Below, piece by piece: positions 43,063-53,400 of a stretch of 64,000 nucleotides of DNA; position 1 is the first letter of the stretch; every line of letters starts with the position of its first letter. The stretch is from Neurospora tetraspora. Its lineage: Eukaryota > Ascomycota > Sordariomycetes > Sordariales > Sordariaceae. The position numbers were made by a program, and so were the translations under genes. The notes beneath the pieces were generated by a model. That model had not been told where the DNA came from, ran no database searches, and was given only the letters and a program-made list of their open reading frames with translations. The stretch spans positions 1 to 64,000 of the forward strand of contig NW_026944392.1 of assembly GCF_033439725.1 (NCBI RefSeq), given 5' to 3'.

Positions 43063-43565
43063 ATGCCGTAAAACGCTGGAAACCTGTGCTCGTTTCTCCG
43101 GCGCTTTACTTTGCTTTGTTACTTTGCTTTCCACTTGTTATTCGGTTTATTCTATTTGGCTTGTCTGCATCGCTGAGTTGTTCGTTAGAGAAGATTCTGT
43201 TGTGGTCTGTGCAAGCATATACCGCCTGGACCATCGATCTGCATTTTCCCTTTGCCCTTGTGCTGCAGGCCCCCGTTTCTCGATTTGGCCAGCATTTCCC
43301 GTTGACAACGGTTTGGCAATCACCAGAACCTTCTTATCTCCAGATCTTCGTTCTTTGTTATCGACAACTATATGTAGGTATATATACCTGGCAACCGTCT
43401 TAGGTTCAGAGTCAGTACCACATGGTGCAATTCTTGCGCATCAACCGAGGAGTCCAAGAGCAACCATTAAAGCAACCAGGCTATCGTCCCGAATGGCTCC
43501 GCGAAACGTCGCTATCTTTCGCTTAAATCGACACTCATCACGCCTATCAACTTTCCTTCGTTGCA
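43063..43565. other. Intergenic before F-box-like gene 6
   Basis: Ordinary sequence with a TATATATA box near 43380, about 185 bases before the start of gene 6. No gene was recognised. Confidence 0.45.
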
Positions 43566-44441
43566 ATGGAAGGCACTCTCGAGCACACCCCCGAGCCTCC
43601 CTCCGAGCTCCCCCCTGAGCCTCCGCCTCACTCCCATGGACCCTTAAGGTCATCTATCACATGGCCGACTGGTATCTGGTGGGACAACAAGCGGGCAATT
43701 TCGCCGTTATGGAGAGAGCTCCCAATTGAACTCGTCCAAAAGATTTTGAATCACCTCATTGAGAGCTTCATCAACAGGTGTTTTTTCAACGACGAATGTG
43801 AGTTTGATGCCGACGGAAAGCTCGTCCTTTCCCCGTCCATCGGCATTGCCAATGGTATGTCATTCAAAACCTGGAACCTTCGCCGTGAGTCTCTCTTCAG
43901 GCGTCAGAGACCTCTCATTGAGCGCCACTTCCGAGACGAATGGTTGAGCAGGGTGACGCTCTACCTGTGCCTTGACGCCGAGATTGAAGCCCCCTCTCTT
44001 CGATACTTCCACTTTCCCGAGTCGGAAGATCATCACGCCATGGTGAGGGCTGGCCCCTCCCAAGACAGCCAGCGGGATAGCGGAACGAAGGTCACTTTCT
44101 TCCTTTACAAGCCCGAAGAAAATGGATTCGTCGTAGACGAGGGGCTCATGACACTGAAGGAACTGATGGACGATCTCCTTGATGCTTGGGACGACTATGT
44201 TGAGGACAGAACTTCGAGCTGCCTCGTTGTTGGGGTTCGTGCCAGAACTTGGCAGAAAGACGTTATTGAATTTAACCGGGCCATGGATATGTACAATCTC
44301 CGCAAGGGTTCAGTTGACCTGGAGGGCTTGGAGGTGTCTGAGGATGGCAGGTACATTCGGTTCAGGTGGGAGGATTTCATCACGGCGATGGTGAACTGGT
44401 TCCTCTACGAGACAGAGGAAGAGCGAAGCTTGCCCCTGTAG
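43566..44441 (+). CDS. F-box-like family protein 6 (intact)
   Basis: 291 residues, intron-free. A Pro/Glu-rich N-terminal extension of about 45 residues precedes ISPLWRELPIELVQKILNHL, the F-box-like motif. Then come SLFRRQRPLIERHFRDEWL, a TLYLCLD strand, FHFPESED, KVTFFLYKP and the C-terminal LEVSEDGRYIRFRWEDFI. It keeps all family blocks and no breaks, so it is one of four likely working copies. A substrate-receptor role in an SCF ligase is an inference from the N-terminal motif. The extension sets it apart from gene 1. Confidence 0.72.
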   Translation: MEGTLEHTPEPPSELPPEPPPHSHGPLRSSITWPTGIWWDNKRAISPLWRELPIELVQKILNHLIESFINRCFFNDECEFDADGKLVLSPSIGIANGMSFKTWNLRRESLFRRQRPLIERHFRDEWLSRVTLYLCLDAEIEAPSLRYFHFPESEDHHAMVRAGPSQDSQRDSGTKVTFFLYKPEENGFVVDEGLMTLKELMDDLLDAWDDYVEDRTSSCLVVGVRARTWQKDVIEFNRAMDMYNLRKGSVDLEGLEVSEDGRYIRFRWEDFITAMVNWFLYETEEERSLPL

Positions 44442-45282
44442 ATAGTACCTCTACCTTAGGTATCAGAGGATCCCGAATCTGATTAGATTCCAAGAAAGAA
44501 TGGGCATCACTCACATGTATCTTTTCTCTAAAATGCCGACTTGTCAACACAACAATGTGATTCTTAACAGAGTTCTGGCTAGGCACTAGAGTCCCTTGAA
44601 AGTACCTATGGTTGACAAGTACCTCGAATTCCATTACAAAGAATCAAGCGGAAACCATCGCCACCTTTAGCTTGTGCCTACTACCCTAGACCGTGAGTGA
44701 ATGCAAAGCCAATGGAACTCATTGGCAGCTTGATTCGGACGTAGAAGAAGTGCAATACAAACGACAGGCGGGAAACCTTGGTAGGAGACAGGTTCTAAGT
44801 GGGGATAGCGTCCTTCACCAGCCAGCTGGGCCGTCCAGCCGTCCAGCCGTCCGTTCACCTGCCTCCGTTGTGACCATTCACTGGGCAGCCAACACAGTGA
44901 ACACACTACTATTGCCTATATAGCCTCAAATACCCACAGGTGCCTGATTTAAGTCCCTCATTTTTCTTCCCAGATATCTGGCCTGGTCTCCGTCCACTCC
45001 CTTTACCAATTCCTTACCAAGCCCAACCCTTTTCCGTCATCGCCTTTCCACCTCCGTTGGGCCACCCATCAGAACTTGCAACGCTGCTGCCCCCTCGCCG
45101 GAAATTCTCAGCTTTCTCCGAATCGTTCTTCTCCCAGCAACCGCCGAAGAAAATACTGCAGTACCAATAAACCATACGGCATACGACAAGATATCTTGCC
45201 TGTCGGATATACGTCGCTACTTCTTCTACGACTCTGGAATTGCTACGAGTCTTACGCAGCACTCATCATAGCGTCGGACGAG
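44442..45282. other. Upstream region of F-box-like gene 7 with a block shared with gene 8
   Basis: Bases about 44770-44905 are closely similar to the reverse complement of about 49105-49215, upstream of gene 8. The shared core is CAGCCGTCCGTTCACCTGCC, followed by CATTCACTGG and CCAACACA. A CTATATAG box follows near 44917. No other gene is seen here. Confidence 0.65.
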
Positions 45283-46087
45283 ATGGACGAACAACTTTCA
45301 CCAGTGTGGAAATCGCTTCCTTTCGAGCTCATCCAGGAAATTCTCGACTATTTCTTCGAAGACATCCTAAACACTCGAAACACGTACCACAACTGGCTCT
45401 TAGACGTCATGTGCAGCCGCATTCGCTCTCGTCCCGAGACACATGCCGTCCAAACCAAGCCCTTGATCACGGCTTGGACAGCATACCGCCAGGGTTGGAA
45501 TCTGTTCAAGTCCCACAAGTCTCTCGAGCACTACTTCCTCGATAAATGGCTGAGCACGATGGTCTTCTTCGCCTGCGTCGATTTCTCCCGTGGGCATTAC
45601 TTTCGATATTTTCCTGTTCCTCAGCAAATTCCTCATAATCGCAGCAGTACCGTGGTCGATAGCAGCGGAATGGCCACATTCTTCCTTCATAGGCCTGCCA
45701 TGATTCTTAACACAACCACGTATTACAACAAGCTTCTCCCCGAGGGGATGAGCATGTATAATCCCGACTCCCGTGTGTGGGCTCCCTTATATGGACAGCA
45801 AGGTCTTGACGCTCTCCTTGCTGTCTGGGAAAATCAAAGGGTCACCATGCGCAATGACCGCAACGGGGCAATGTCGCCATTCATGGTGGGCTCCATACCA
45901 TCCCTATATGGTATGGACGACCCGACGTTCGAGGGACCGATGAACAAACAAGTGTTTCGTCATGGATGGGAGTTCGATCGTGTTGGAAGGTTTGGAGGTG
46001 CACGACGGTGGTCGACGCATTCGATTCAAGTGGCACAATCTGATTAAGGCAATGCTGCACACCTACGGGGTGGCTGGGGGAGAATGA
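45283..46087 (+). pseudogene. F-box-like family gene 7, frameshifted near its end
   Basis: Starts MDEQLSPVWKSLPFELIQEILDYF and keeps the family layout (LFKSHKSLEHYFLDKWL, FRYFPVP, MATFFLHRP) for about 230 residues. Near 45930-45980 the likeness shifts to another frame, which reads VLEGLEVHDGGRRIRFKWHNLI and ends at 46085-46087. The first frame runs to a stop at 46047, making a 254-residue protein with an unrelated last 25 residues. One frameshift explains this. The damage is late, so a partly working protein is possible. It shares an upstream block with gene 8. Confidence 0.7.
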
Positions 46088-46305
46088 AGACAGGAGGGGA
46101 AATCGTGTTTAACCAAGTAGGTAGTCTACATCTAGCGTTTCCACGCCCAATAACAGTGCCTCGAGCACCTTGAAGTACCCAACCTCTCAACTCGAACAGC
46201 ATTTACACTTCCTAATCCGCAACAACCATCACTCATCCATCACCAAACCATAACAGCATAGCTCAACAGCCACTCAAACCCCACCCAATTCTCAACTCCA
46301 ACACA

Positions 46306-46841
46306 CTAAGTCCTCTCACACACAACCTGATAACTGCCAATCCCCCTCCCCCCAAACCCACCACACGTATTCGGCGCCACCGTCCCAAACGCACTTCCAC
46401 CAGCAGCGCACCCCGTCCCCTCATAGTACCTCAACAAGCACTTATTCGCCTCCGGCCAGACGCCCGTGATCCTAACCGACTGGACGGGGGTCGACACGCC
46501 GTTGTCGACGAACTCGTAGCATCCCTGAGAGAGCGTGGTGTCCGGGGATAAGGTGGCGTAGGAGACGGGAATCAGGACCTGCGAGGGCGGACCGGAGCAG
46601 GAGGCGGAGGAGAGAAAGGGCTGGAGAGAGGCGTTTTGGTTGGGGTTGGAGAGGGGGGGTTGGGAGCTGGGGATAGAGGGGAGGCGAGTTAGATTTTAGA
46701 CGTGGAATGGAAGGAAGAGGGGAGAGAAAAGGAGGAGGGATCGGCTTACTTTTGTCTGTTGGTGAGGATGGGTTGGGGAGCTGCGAGGGCGCCGGTTGAG
46801 AAGGCGAGGAAGGCAACGGATGGGAGGGTTGAGAACTTCAT
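46306..46841 (-). CDS. Small secreted cysteine-containing protein
   Basis: Two exons, 46750-46841 and 46306-46666, over an 83-base intron (GTAAGC..CCCCAG), give 150 residues. MKFSTLPSVAFLAFSTGALA is a clear signal peptide. The mature part starts with an APQPILTNRQ stretch and contains an N-x-S site, CSGPPSQVLIPVSYATL, GCYEFVDNG, NKCLLRYY, GTGCAAGG, NTCGGFGG and VVCER, that is six cysteines, enough for three disulfides. Small size, secretion and paired cysteines are effector-like or wall-associated features, but I do not recognise the family. It lies among the F-box-like genes without being related to them. Confidence 0.75.
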
Positions 46842-48121
46842 TGTGCTTCTTTGAAGTGGTTTGGTGCTGGATACGACTTGAAGGGAAAGATCGAGGATGA
46901 CTTTGATGCAGTGGTGCCGATAGTAGATGGGATAATGATCTTTTCAACTCAAGAATTTGTCGAGGGCTCGTGGCTTTATATGTTGTCCTCCAGTTCACCG
47001 CATATCCCGATGTGGAACCATCTTTCTTTCCGTAACACGAACGGCGAGTCGGTGACAGGCCCTCTTTGGCATCTGACTGTCCGGACTGACCTTCCTTTCC
47101 CACTTCTCATTTGGTGTACCGTATCCTTTCATCACGAAGTCAATCCTTCCTCTACAAGACTTCCTCCGAGTCAGTTCCTTCCGTGGTTCAATCAGAGTTG
47201 TCATTGCGGCCCCTACAACAAGCCTGTGAGGGCGTGGCGCAACTCACACGACAAAGATACCCCCAAAAGGCGGTATATGGTTAGGCCGACCCTCGTGTAA
47301 GACAGCAAGGAACGTTCCATGTGCTTACGACCGAGCCTACTGAGCCGCAAATAGATCACCGGGTTTTAGAGTTTCAGATCATCAGTTGCATCGGACTTGT
47401 AGAGTTTTAAGCCTCTTCTTGGAGGTAACATTCCGTCCAGTGCGGATTCGACTTGGCGACTGGATTGGCATTGGATCCCAGCCAGTCAAAGTGGCAAGAT
47501 CACGTTTGCGATTTATATACGCTGACGGAAAAGCTCATGTTGCACGGGTTGTGCTTGCTTTGGTCGGCTGGTTGGTCGAAGACGGGCTAGCGGGTTGTTG
47601 TTGGTCATCAGTCATCAATCGTCCGATTCGTCCCGAGCCAACGGGCTAGGTGCCAACATAATACGAGTTCCAATAGGGGTATGTCTTGGTTCTAGTATTA
47701 ATCACCTGTCAAGAACACAGCTGAGATTCTCAGTGGGGATAGCTAGGCAGAACCTTGCTCCATTTCTGTACCACGTATCACGAAGGCAAGGGAGGGAATT
47801 ACTAGTTTACAGGGTAATTCGGAGGGGGACCGAACAAAAGGGGTTCAGGGGGCATTTACCTATGATTTAGTCAATGGTAATCATCAATTGGCGAGGAACT
47901 GTGTACCTCCAAAGGCCTACATATGCCTTGGCCATCAACATCCTTCTGATCCTTTCTTCCCAGTTGACAAAGTCCGGGGTATATGCCATATAGAGGTATA
48001 TTCCCACCCTCATCACTCCCTGCTTCCACCACCACAGGATTAACCATCACCGACATGTGTTGGGGTAAAATCGAATGATATCACTACTTTGTCCGCCCCC
48101 AGTACCGGCGAGAACCCCGCC
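46842..48121. other. Intergenic between the secreted protein gene and F-box-like gene 8
   Basis: Upstream region of the leftward secreted-protein gene and the 3' side of leftward gene 8. The short open frames show no family or domain, and no repeat ends were seen. Confidence 0.45.
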
Positions 48122-48841
48122 CTAGTACTTGAAGTAACACTGACTGACTTCATCCTGACTGCCTTCCAGCCAACCTTCACTTGGTAACCAGTGGACAGCC
48201 CCCATCCTCCTCGAACGTCGCTCCCATTCCGTCAACAAGGCGTCAATGAGTTGGACCGCGTTGAACCGTACAGCCACGCGATCAACCGACGTTTCCATGG
48301 ACGTGTCCCTGAAGGCCGTCGCCCCCTCAAGCGTTACTGCAAGAGTGCGCCTCTTAAGGAGAAGGCAAACGTCAACGTAGGGGACTCTAGGCCTCTCCCA
48401 TACCGGACGGTTGCCACTGCGAAGGTGCTGATTGCACTCGAACCTACGCTCGAGTGGACTGTCCGGAAGGGTGTAGAACGTCACCCTGTCGCCGTCATCC
48501 CAGGTGGAGAAGGACTTTGACGCCTGTTCGTCAATGTACGGTTTCCACAGGGCATGCCGTGGGTTTGGGACTCCTGTAATGCTTTCCACGGTGTTCCTTC
48601 TCTGGGAGTAATTACGGAACTGGTTGATGACGAAAAGACGGGGAAAGAGTACCCGTCGGTATTCTCTGTCGATGCGGTGTTTGACATGGCGGTGTACCTG
48701 GCGGAGGACCCAGGGGTAAAAGGGGTCGGTCTCGATTTGATCGAGAGACATCTTGATGAGGTGATCGAACACATTGAGGAGTAGTTCGACTGGGAGGTTC
48801 TGCCAGATTGGGGACGACAGTTGCTGCTTTGAGGCTTCCAT
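48122..48841 (-). CDS. F-box-like family protein 8 (intact)
   Basis: 239 residues, intron-free, in the opposite orientation to genes 1-7. The N-terminus LSSPIWQNLPVELLLNVFDHL carries the F-box-like motif. It is followed by a branch-specific block DPFYPWVLRQVHRH shared with gene 9 (DPFYPWETLRQLNH), then DRVTFYTLPDSP and a C-terminal helix LIDALLTEWERRSRRMG also paralleled in gene 9. Genes 8 and 9 thus form a sub-family apart from genes 1-7, lacking the LEV.DGRR block. The start ATG begins the first conserved stretch. Its upstream region is shared with gene 7. Confidence 0.7.
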   Translation of the reverse strand: MEASKQQLSSPIWQNLPVELLLNVFDHLIKMSLDQIETDPFYPWVLRQVHRHVKHRIDREYRRVLFPRLFVINQFRNYSQRRNTVESITGVPNPRHALWKPYIDEQASKSFSTWDDGDRVTFYTLPDSPLERRFECNQHLRSGNRPVWERPRVPYVDVCLLLKRRTLAVTLEGATAFRDTSMETSVDRVAVRFNAVQLIDALLTEWERRSRRMGAVHWLPSEGWLEGSQDEVSQCYFKY

Positions 48842-49243
48842 GGTACAAATTGGTGAAGTTGAGTGTCTTGACGGCTTGGGGATATGTTGTCAACACCTGG
48901 ACTGAACGGAAGCACCTAGTTAGCCACGGTGAACAAATGAATCACGTCGTACTGGGATGGTGTAAGGGCTCAGACCTTGTATGAGGATCAATGTTCCTAG
49001 GTTACTGCGAAACCGAGCGGTGATGCTGTTGACGGAGACGGATGTTGAAGAGGTGAAGATATGTAGTTTCGGGAAGAAAGGAATTAAATATTCGAAGTGA
49101 TGAATCAGTGTGTTGGTTGTCCAGTGAATGGTGAACGCGGGGGCAGGTGAACGGACGGCTGCAAGGGTGGTGAAGGGCATTATTCCCACTCAGAACCTTT
49201 GCCCCTCGCAAAGGTTTACTGATGCCTATTGTGTATATCCTCC
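48842..49243. other. Upstream region of F-box-like gene 8
   Basis: Contains the inverted counterpart (about 49105-49215) of the block upstream of gene 7. No gene is seen. Confidence 0.6.
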
Positions 49244-50146
49244 TTAGACCTCGGGGAGATCATCAAGGCGCTCCAGTGGGATATACCATTGAGTCTTCCA
49301 TATACCTTGCCGCTCATACTCTATAATCCTTTTCTTCCATGCCCGAATCAAGGCGCCAATGAGTTGGCTCGAGCTGAGCTTAATCGAATCATCGTCGGAA
49401 TCATCTTGGACGTCAGGTACATGGCTGGCCGGTATCTCCCCCTGCAATGACAAGTGGAAATCAGGGGAATAACCGGGTCGAGGCGGAGAGCTCAACTTCA
49501 GAGTGAAGCCGTAATCGGGTTGTGGGTTGACGTAAAGTCCACCGGGTGGGAAGCTGTTGACATATTTAGTCCATCCCTTTGAAGTATCAAACCCCTCGTC
49601 GTCATCCACAGATAGCATCGTTTCAGTCCCGGCGAGAGACAAGGTTATCGTGTCGTTGGTGGAATTATAACCTTTATCTTCGTCCCACACCCAGAACCGA
49701 TATAATAACCCCGTGCCGCTATCAAGATCATCAGGGCTATGCTTTGAAGTAGGGCAAAACTCTGTCCAAAGTGTCAGGTTCGAGATGGGGAGTAAGAGCT
49801 GTCGGTATAGAGCATCGATCCGTCGCCTCTGCTGATGATTCAGCTGGCGGAGAGTCTCCCAGGGATAAAACGGGTCCGAGTCAATGTCCCAGAGATGGAT
49901 ACTGACGAGCTCATGAAGAACTCGTTGCACAAGCTCCACAGGCAAGGACTGCCACATTGGCGAGATGTTTGTGGTTGCGGGCGCCATTGTTGATGGGGAG
50001 ACTGGAGGCGGCCGAGCTGGCAATGGACTGGAAGCTGCCGGTTTGCGCCCACGTGGTGGGCTAGGAGGGTTAATAGGTGTGGCGAAGTCTTTTGAATCTG
50101 ACGAGATCTCAATCGGTGGGAGCGGAGATTGCTGTCTCTCTTCCAT
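49244..50146 (-). CDS. F-box-like family protein 9 (intact)
   Basis: 300 residues, intron-free. A Pro/Ser-rich N-terminal extension of about 58 residues (IEISSDSKDF, PPSPPRGRKP) precedes ISPMWQSLPVELVQRVLHEL. The gene 8-like block DPFYPWETLRQLNHQQRRRIDALYRQL comes next, then a beta-rich middle (DTITLSLAG), an acidic stretch, and SSQLIGALIRAWKKRIIEYER at the end. An inner ATG (MAPATTNIS) could also serve as start. The F-box call is tentative. It is the last gene before the AT-rich block, about 250 bases from it. Confidence 0.7.
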   Translation of the reverse strand: MEERQQSPLPPIEISSDSKDFATPINPPSPPRGRKPAASSPLPARPPPVSPSTMAPATTNISPMWQSLPVELVQRVLHELVSIHLWDIDSDPFYPWETLRQLNHQQRRRIDALYRQLLLPISNLTLWTEFCPTSKHSPDDLDSGTGLLYRFWVWDEDKGYNSTNDTITLSLAGTETMLSVDDDEGFDTSKGWTKYVNSFPPGGLYVNPQPDYGFTLKLSSPPRPGYSPDFHLSLQGEIPASHVPDVQDDSDDDSIKLSSSQLIGALIRAWKKRIIEYERQGIWKTQWYIPLERLDDLPEV

Positions 50147-50400
50147 GGTAGTGTAAGGCTGAAGTCGAATATCAGCGCCGAGCGGACGGGAAGGAAGCGA
50201 ACTGTTGCATACCTTTAGTTAGCGAAAGTATCTCAAGACGACGGGGTACTCGAATGTTCGTCTCTTGTACGGGTAGATACCTACCTACCTTTTCTCCTCA
50301 ACGGTTTGTTGACACGAGGTTGATTGTTGTTTACCTGTAGATGATATGACCATCAGGCATTAATAGAGCCTCAACTACGGTAGCCCAAGTGTTGGCTATA
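50147..50400. other. Transition to the AT-rich block
   Basis: Upstream region of gene 9; base composition falls abruptly to strongly AT-rich at about 50400. Confidence 0.5.
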
Positions 50401-53400
50401 CTCAAATGAAAATTAGTCCGAACTCTCAATTATAACCATTTATTAGAAAAATTATTAATACTCTATATACAAATACACGTATACTCCTCCTCTCTAAATT
50501 AATTACTTTCCTTCTATACCCTTATACTTTAATATTGTATAACTAATATGTATACTTCCCTACCACTCCCCTACCACTCTCTCTCCGCTCTCTCACTACT
50601 CTCTCGCTACTTTTTCCAAACTCTTTTATAGCGCCTTTACCGCTCCCTATACAAATCCCTACTATACCGCCGCCATTTAAATTTATTAGCCGCCCGTCAC
50701 CGACGCCCCTTATTTAGTAGAGTGAAGTTTTAAATACCGAAGAGTAAACTACTTATTTATTAGCTAAAATCGTAAAATATATTACGGGTTCTACTAAATA
50801 AATCCTAAAGGATAATATAGTATATTAAAATTATATTATTATATTAGAAGCAATTTAATATTATTAGCTTTAATAAAAATTCGTATATTTATAGGAAGTT
50901 AGAAAGACTTTTAAGAATAGGGCATAAAAACCTATTATTCTTAAAATTAATATAATTAGGTAAATAATTATTATTATAATATATTTATTTAAAGAGAAAT
51001 ATAATAGCGACGAATATATTAAATATATTAACGAAGCTATTATATACCCAACGGCCGAATACATTACGCCTTACCCAAAGTAGTTTAGCAGCGCCTATAT
51101 ATACTATTACTACATTAGGTTGCCTATTAAGTATTCTTTTAAAAAGGGGTTAAAGAAAGAAAATAAAGAAGGAGGAGGTAGAAGAGATATAAATTCCTTA
51201 AACGGAGAATTAAAAAATAATATTATAAATAAAATAACGTTTAATAAATTAGAAGAAATAAAAAATATTCTTATTTGTAATCTTAGATAATATAGAGTAG
51301 TTAAAGCGATGTCGCTGCAAAAACGTAAAATGGGAATATAATTATACTATATTAATAATTCTTCAAATATATTTAATATATAGGTAATTCTAGCTTTATT
51401 TTACTACGAACTTATTTTAATTTTTGTATATATATATATTATTTCTATACGAATAGTATATTCGGTCTTAGTATTTAATATCCAATAATTACTTTTAATT
51501 AAGAACAATCGTATTTAATAAACAATGAACGCTTTCTACATTAAATAATTAAATAACTTTTTCAAATTTACTTAATTTATACGTAGTATATAGAATTAAA
51601 ACAATTATTTTTAATATACTATAGTATAAAATAATTTATGTATATAAATTAATTATTTATAAAATAATTAAAAGACTTAGTAATATATTTATAATATTTA
51701 ATGTAAATCTTTAAATGCCTTTTCTTAAGAAATTATATTTTTAATTTCTTTGAAAGCATAAAAGAAATTCTTATTCATAATAATACAAATTATAAATTTA
51801 AAATAGATTATAGAAATATTAATATAATTATTTATCTTATTTTTATTAAACGTAGCCGAATAATATAATTTAAGAAAACTATTAAATATTTCTCCATTTT
51901 TTAATTTTAGTATTTAATAATAATTATCTAATAATTTAATAAATTAAATTCTTTGAGTAATAATATTTAGAATATTTAGTATAATCCTATTTACTATTTA
52001 AGTATTTGCGAGAATTTTATTAATAAATTTATTATTTTCGACTTTTAAAATTATAGAAGAAGTATTAAAACTGTTATATTTCTTTATTTATTTAAAATAT
52101 TTGGGAACCTTATTTAACTAAAGAAAGATATACCTAATATACGTATAATCAAATTTATCATAATGAATATAGCAAATAACCTTTTTAATTGCTTTTAAAA
52201 TTTAAAAAGCATTAAAATTCTTATTATAAAATTCAAACACTTTATTATTATTCTATTTATTAATAAAAACAATATTATTATAATTAGAATCTATACGCTT
52301 AAATTTCTTTAATAAAGACGAAACTAGTATTTTTAAAGTATAAACTTTAAAATCCTTTTTAAATTTTTCAATTATAGAGAAAAATTAACATTTAAACTCC
52401 TATTCCAAATTAAATGAAATTTAAAATATAAAGATTTAAAGAGGTAATTCGATTTCCTTAGCTTCTAATTTATTAATTATTAGTTTAATTTTATTTAAAT
52501 ATTTTTCTATATCTTATTGAACAATAACGGTAAAAGATTCTTTTATAATAAAAATCTCAAAAATTAAACCTTTAAAATTATATAAATCCTTTAAATTCTA
52601 TTAAATTAAAAGCGCTAAGGCTTTATATTATTTATAATAAAAGGAACCGTTCTATATCATTAATTATAATTTAACGAGGGCGCTTTTATTATTTTTGGTT
52701 TTTTTTAAAATCCTTTCTAAATTTTTATGAAGGTAGAATAAACTTGAATTCTTATAACCTAAAGAATATAATTTTCAATACCTTTAAATTAAAGAAGCTT
52801 ATTAATACCAAAGCTAATTATATTAAATTGTATGTATATATATATATATAAATATTCGAATAAATATATAATTATTTATTATAATAATAATCTTTATGAT
52901 ATAAAAAGAATTAATATATATAATTTATAAGAATTATAAAACGAAAGTTTTAAAAATAATTATTCTTAATATTAATAATGTGGGAGTAGTAGGGTATATG
53001 AGAATATTATATTATAAAGAGTAATACCCTTTAAGAAGGTTCATAAGAACGATTATTTCGAAATAAGATTAATATATCCTATAATAATCCTTATTTTATC
53101 GGGTATATACGAGCCCGGTAAGTAATTACTTGTTGGGAGGGGTAGGTTTATAACCTTTACTATTAGAAATCTATATAAATATATCGGTCCGGTATTAATT
53201 AACGAAGATAATTCTAAAAGAATATTTTTACAAATTTAAAAATTTAATTATGTATATTTATATATTTATATAAATATTAATTTACTTTTTAAAAGAGAAC
53301 GCAATTAGAAAATTTATATTTTTGTTCAAAATGAATAAACATAAAGATTAGAATATTTATTAAAAGATTATCTTTTTAAACGCGGTTATATATATATTTT

